Positions 62,976 through 64,000 of a stretch of 64,000 nucleotides of DNA are shown one piece after another. The notes under the pieces were generated by a model. The model did not search any database and was not told the DNA's origin. It saw only the letters and a program-made list of their open reading frames with translations. The DNA lies in the NCBI GenBank assembly GCA_029204225.1, contig CM055092.1, positions 43,935,343-43,999,342 on the forward strand. Reading direction: 5' to 3'. The stretch is from Diphasiastrum complanatum. Taxonomy: Eukaryota; Streptophyta; Lycopodiopsida; Lycopodiales; Lycopodiaceae. The stretch's first letter is position 1; each line of letters opens with the position of its first letter. The position numbers and the translations under genes are program-made.

Positions 62976-64000
62976 TTTGATATACTTCTTATAAGACTTG
63001 TGTCCATCGTAGGCACTTCGGAGACTAGGGTATTTCTCCACTGAATAACCATATTTGCTCATTATTCGATGAATTTCTTTGTAATAGTTCTCAACAATAG
63101 ATAATTGTTGAGTAGAATGTCATACTTGGTCGTTTGCACATTCAAATTCTCAGATTTTCAAACAAGCAAATTTCATACACCTGACATCAAATCCGAGCGC
63201 AAACAAGCTATTTGGATTTTTGCAAATAAGACAAATCTCAAAATCGATATTGTAAAAAAAGAGAGAGAAAGAAACTCATTTTTTTAATTGTATTTTTTTT
63301 GCAAAATTGCTTTGAAGCGTGTTAAATTACCTATTTGGAAGTTTCAAATACCGTATATGCATATAAACCAATATCAAGTGCACACAAAAAAAAAATAACA
63401 ATCTAAACTTGACATATGTGCACATAATTGAGGCTATTTCTCTTCAATAGAAAACTAAAGAAAACTAAAAAAATAAAGAATCGGATTACTATATAGAACT
63501 TAGGGTAATGTGTAATTTCAACAAATTGAAACGTGAACTAGTCTTAAACAAATTTACTAAATGTATTTGGTTCAAATCACTCCAAATAACAAAATTAAAG
63601 AAAAAAAAAAACATGATTGCAACATTGTGAAGCTGCTCAACAAGATCTAAAGTTGTTTAGAGCAAATAGAAAAATATTTGCAAAGTCTCTCAATAATTAA
63701 AAAAAAAAGAAAGACTCTAAGACCAAAAAATGCTCTGCATCTATCACAGCTACCGCCAAGCAAGAAACATGAAATAGTAGAAAGAACAACAAAAGAAGTC
63801 TAGAAATATTGCTTCAATACCATGAATGTACCGGTTTTACTCTAGATTCACAATGCAAGAATAAAGTAGGCAAGAATGCTCATGTTGATCTCCACATTGA
63901 AATCCATAACATCTCACAATCATGCATTAAGGCACATGAACCTAGCAAAGATCATCTTGTTGGTTGGCTTTCACAAGAGGAAAAGGAGGAAGAACTCCAA
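62976..64000. other. AT-rich unrecognised end of window
   Basis: Many A or T homopolymer runs (63249, 63292, 63391, 63601, 63700). A purine-rich run (AAGAGGAAAAGGAGGAAGAA) near 63974 could be a retroelement polypurine tract, but no LTR end follows within the window. No gene is supported. Confidence 0.45.

Overview
The window is plant nuclear DNA, dominated by nested LTR retrotransposons with two host loci. The host loci are a chloroplast-targeted DnaJ-type zinc-finger gene resembling PSA2 (five exons, 53810-59471, + strand) and a germin-like gene with a frameshift (49760-50441, - strand). The retroelements use plant-type primer sites (initiator-tRNA-Met type for Copia). Together with a 4.1-kb intron full of transposon debris, this points to a land plant with a large, repeat-rich genome. 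A fern or other non-seed plant is a guess that I cannot prove from the sequence.

Layout. (1) 1-613: LTR of a Ty3/gypsy family called A here, - strand. (2) 614-18150: an older gypsy element G (- strand, gag-PR-RT half), interrupted by two young Copia elements, each with a perfect 5-bp target duplication. Copia-1 (3214-9371) has an intact 1322-aa gag-pol. Copia-2 (11994-17700) has LTRs that look identical but no integrase or reverse transcriptase, only a long unusual ORF. (3) 18150-19730: unrecognised. (4) 19730-22243: truncated A-family copy B (-). (5) 22244-25130: Copia fragments D and E (-). (6) 25131-36037: gypsy element A (+), with gag, pol and an extra 3' ORF. (7) 36038-37910: the other half of G (RNase H-integrase), now on the + strand. 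(8) 38600-49300: a patchwork of degenerate Copia and gypsy pieces, solo LTRs and microsatellites. (9) 49760-50441: germin-like locus. (10) 51440-53384: Copia remnants M and N. (11) 53810-59471: PSA2-like gene. (12) 61672-62975: a gag relic and a near-perfect 385-bp inverted repeat. The rest is AT-rich DNA with no recognised gene.

Main inference: the two halves of G lie on opposite strands about 35 kb apart. Each abuts an A-family LTR through the same 5-bp sequence (TCTAC), and the reading frame rejoins exactly when one copy of that sequence is removed. This is what one A insertion into G followed by an inversion of at least 25 kb would leave, with one breakpoint at 25130/25131 inside A's 5' LTR. 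An assembly misjoin is the main alternative. The second notable object is Copia-2: recently mobile, non-autonomous, and carrying an open 612-671-aa ORF with a zinc knuckle and a duplicated module of about 140 aa.
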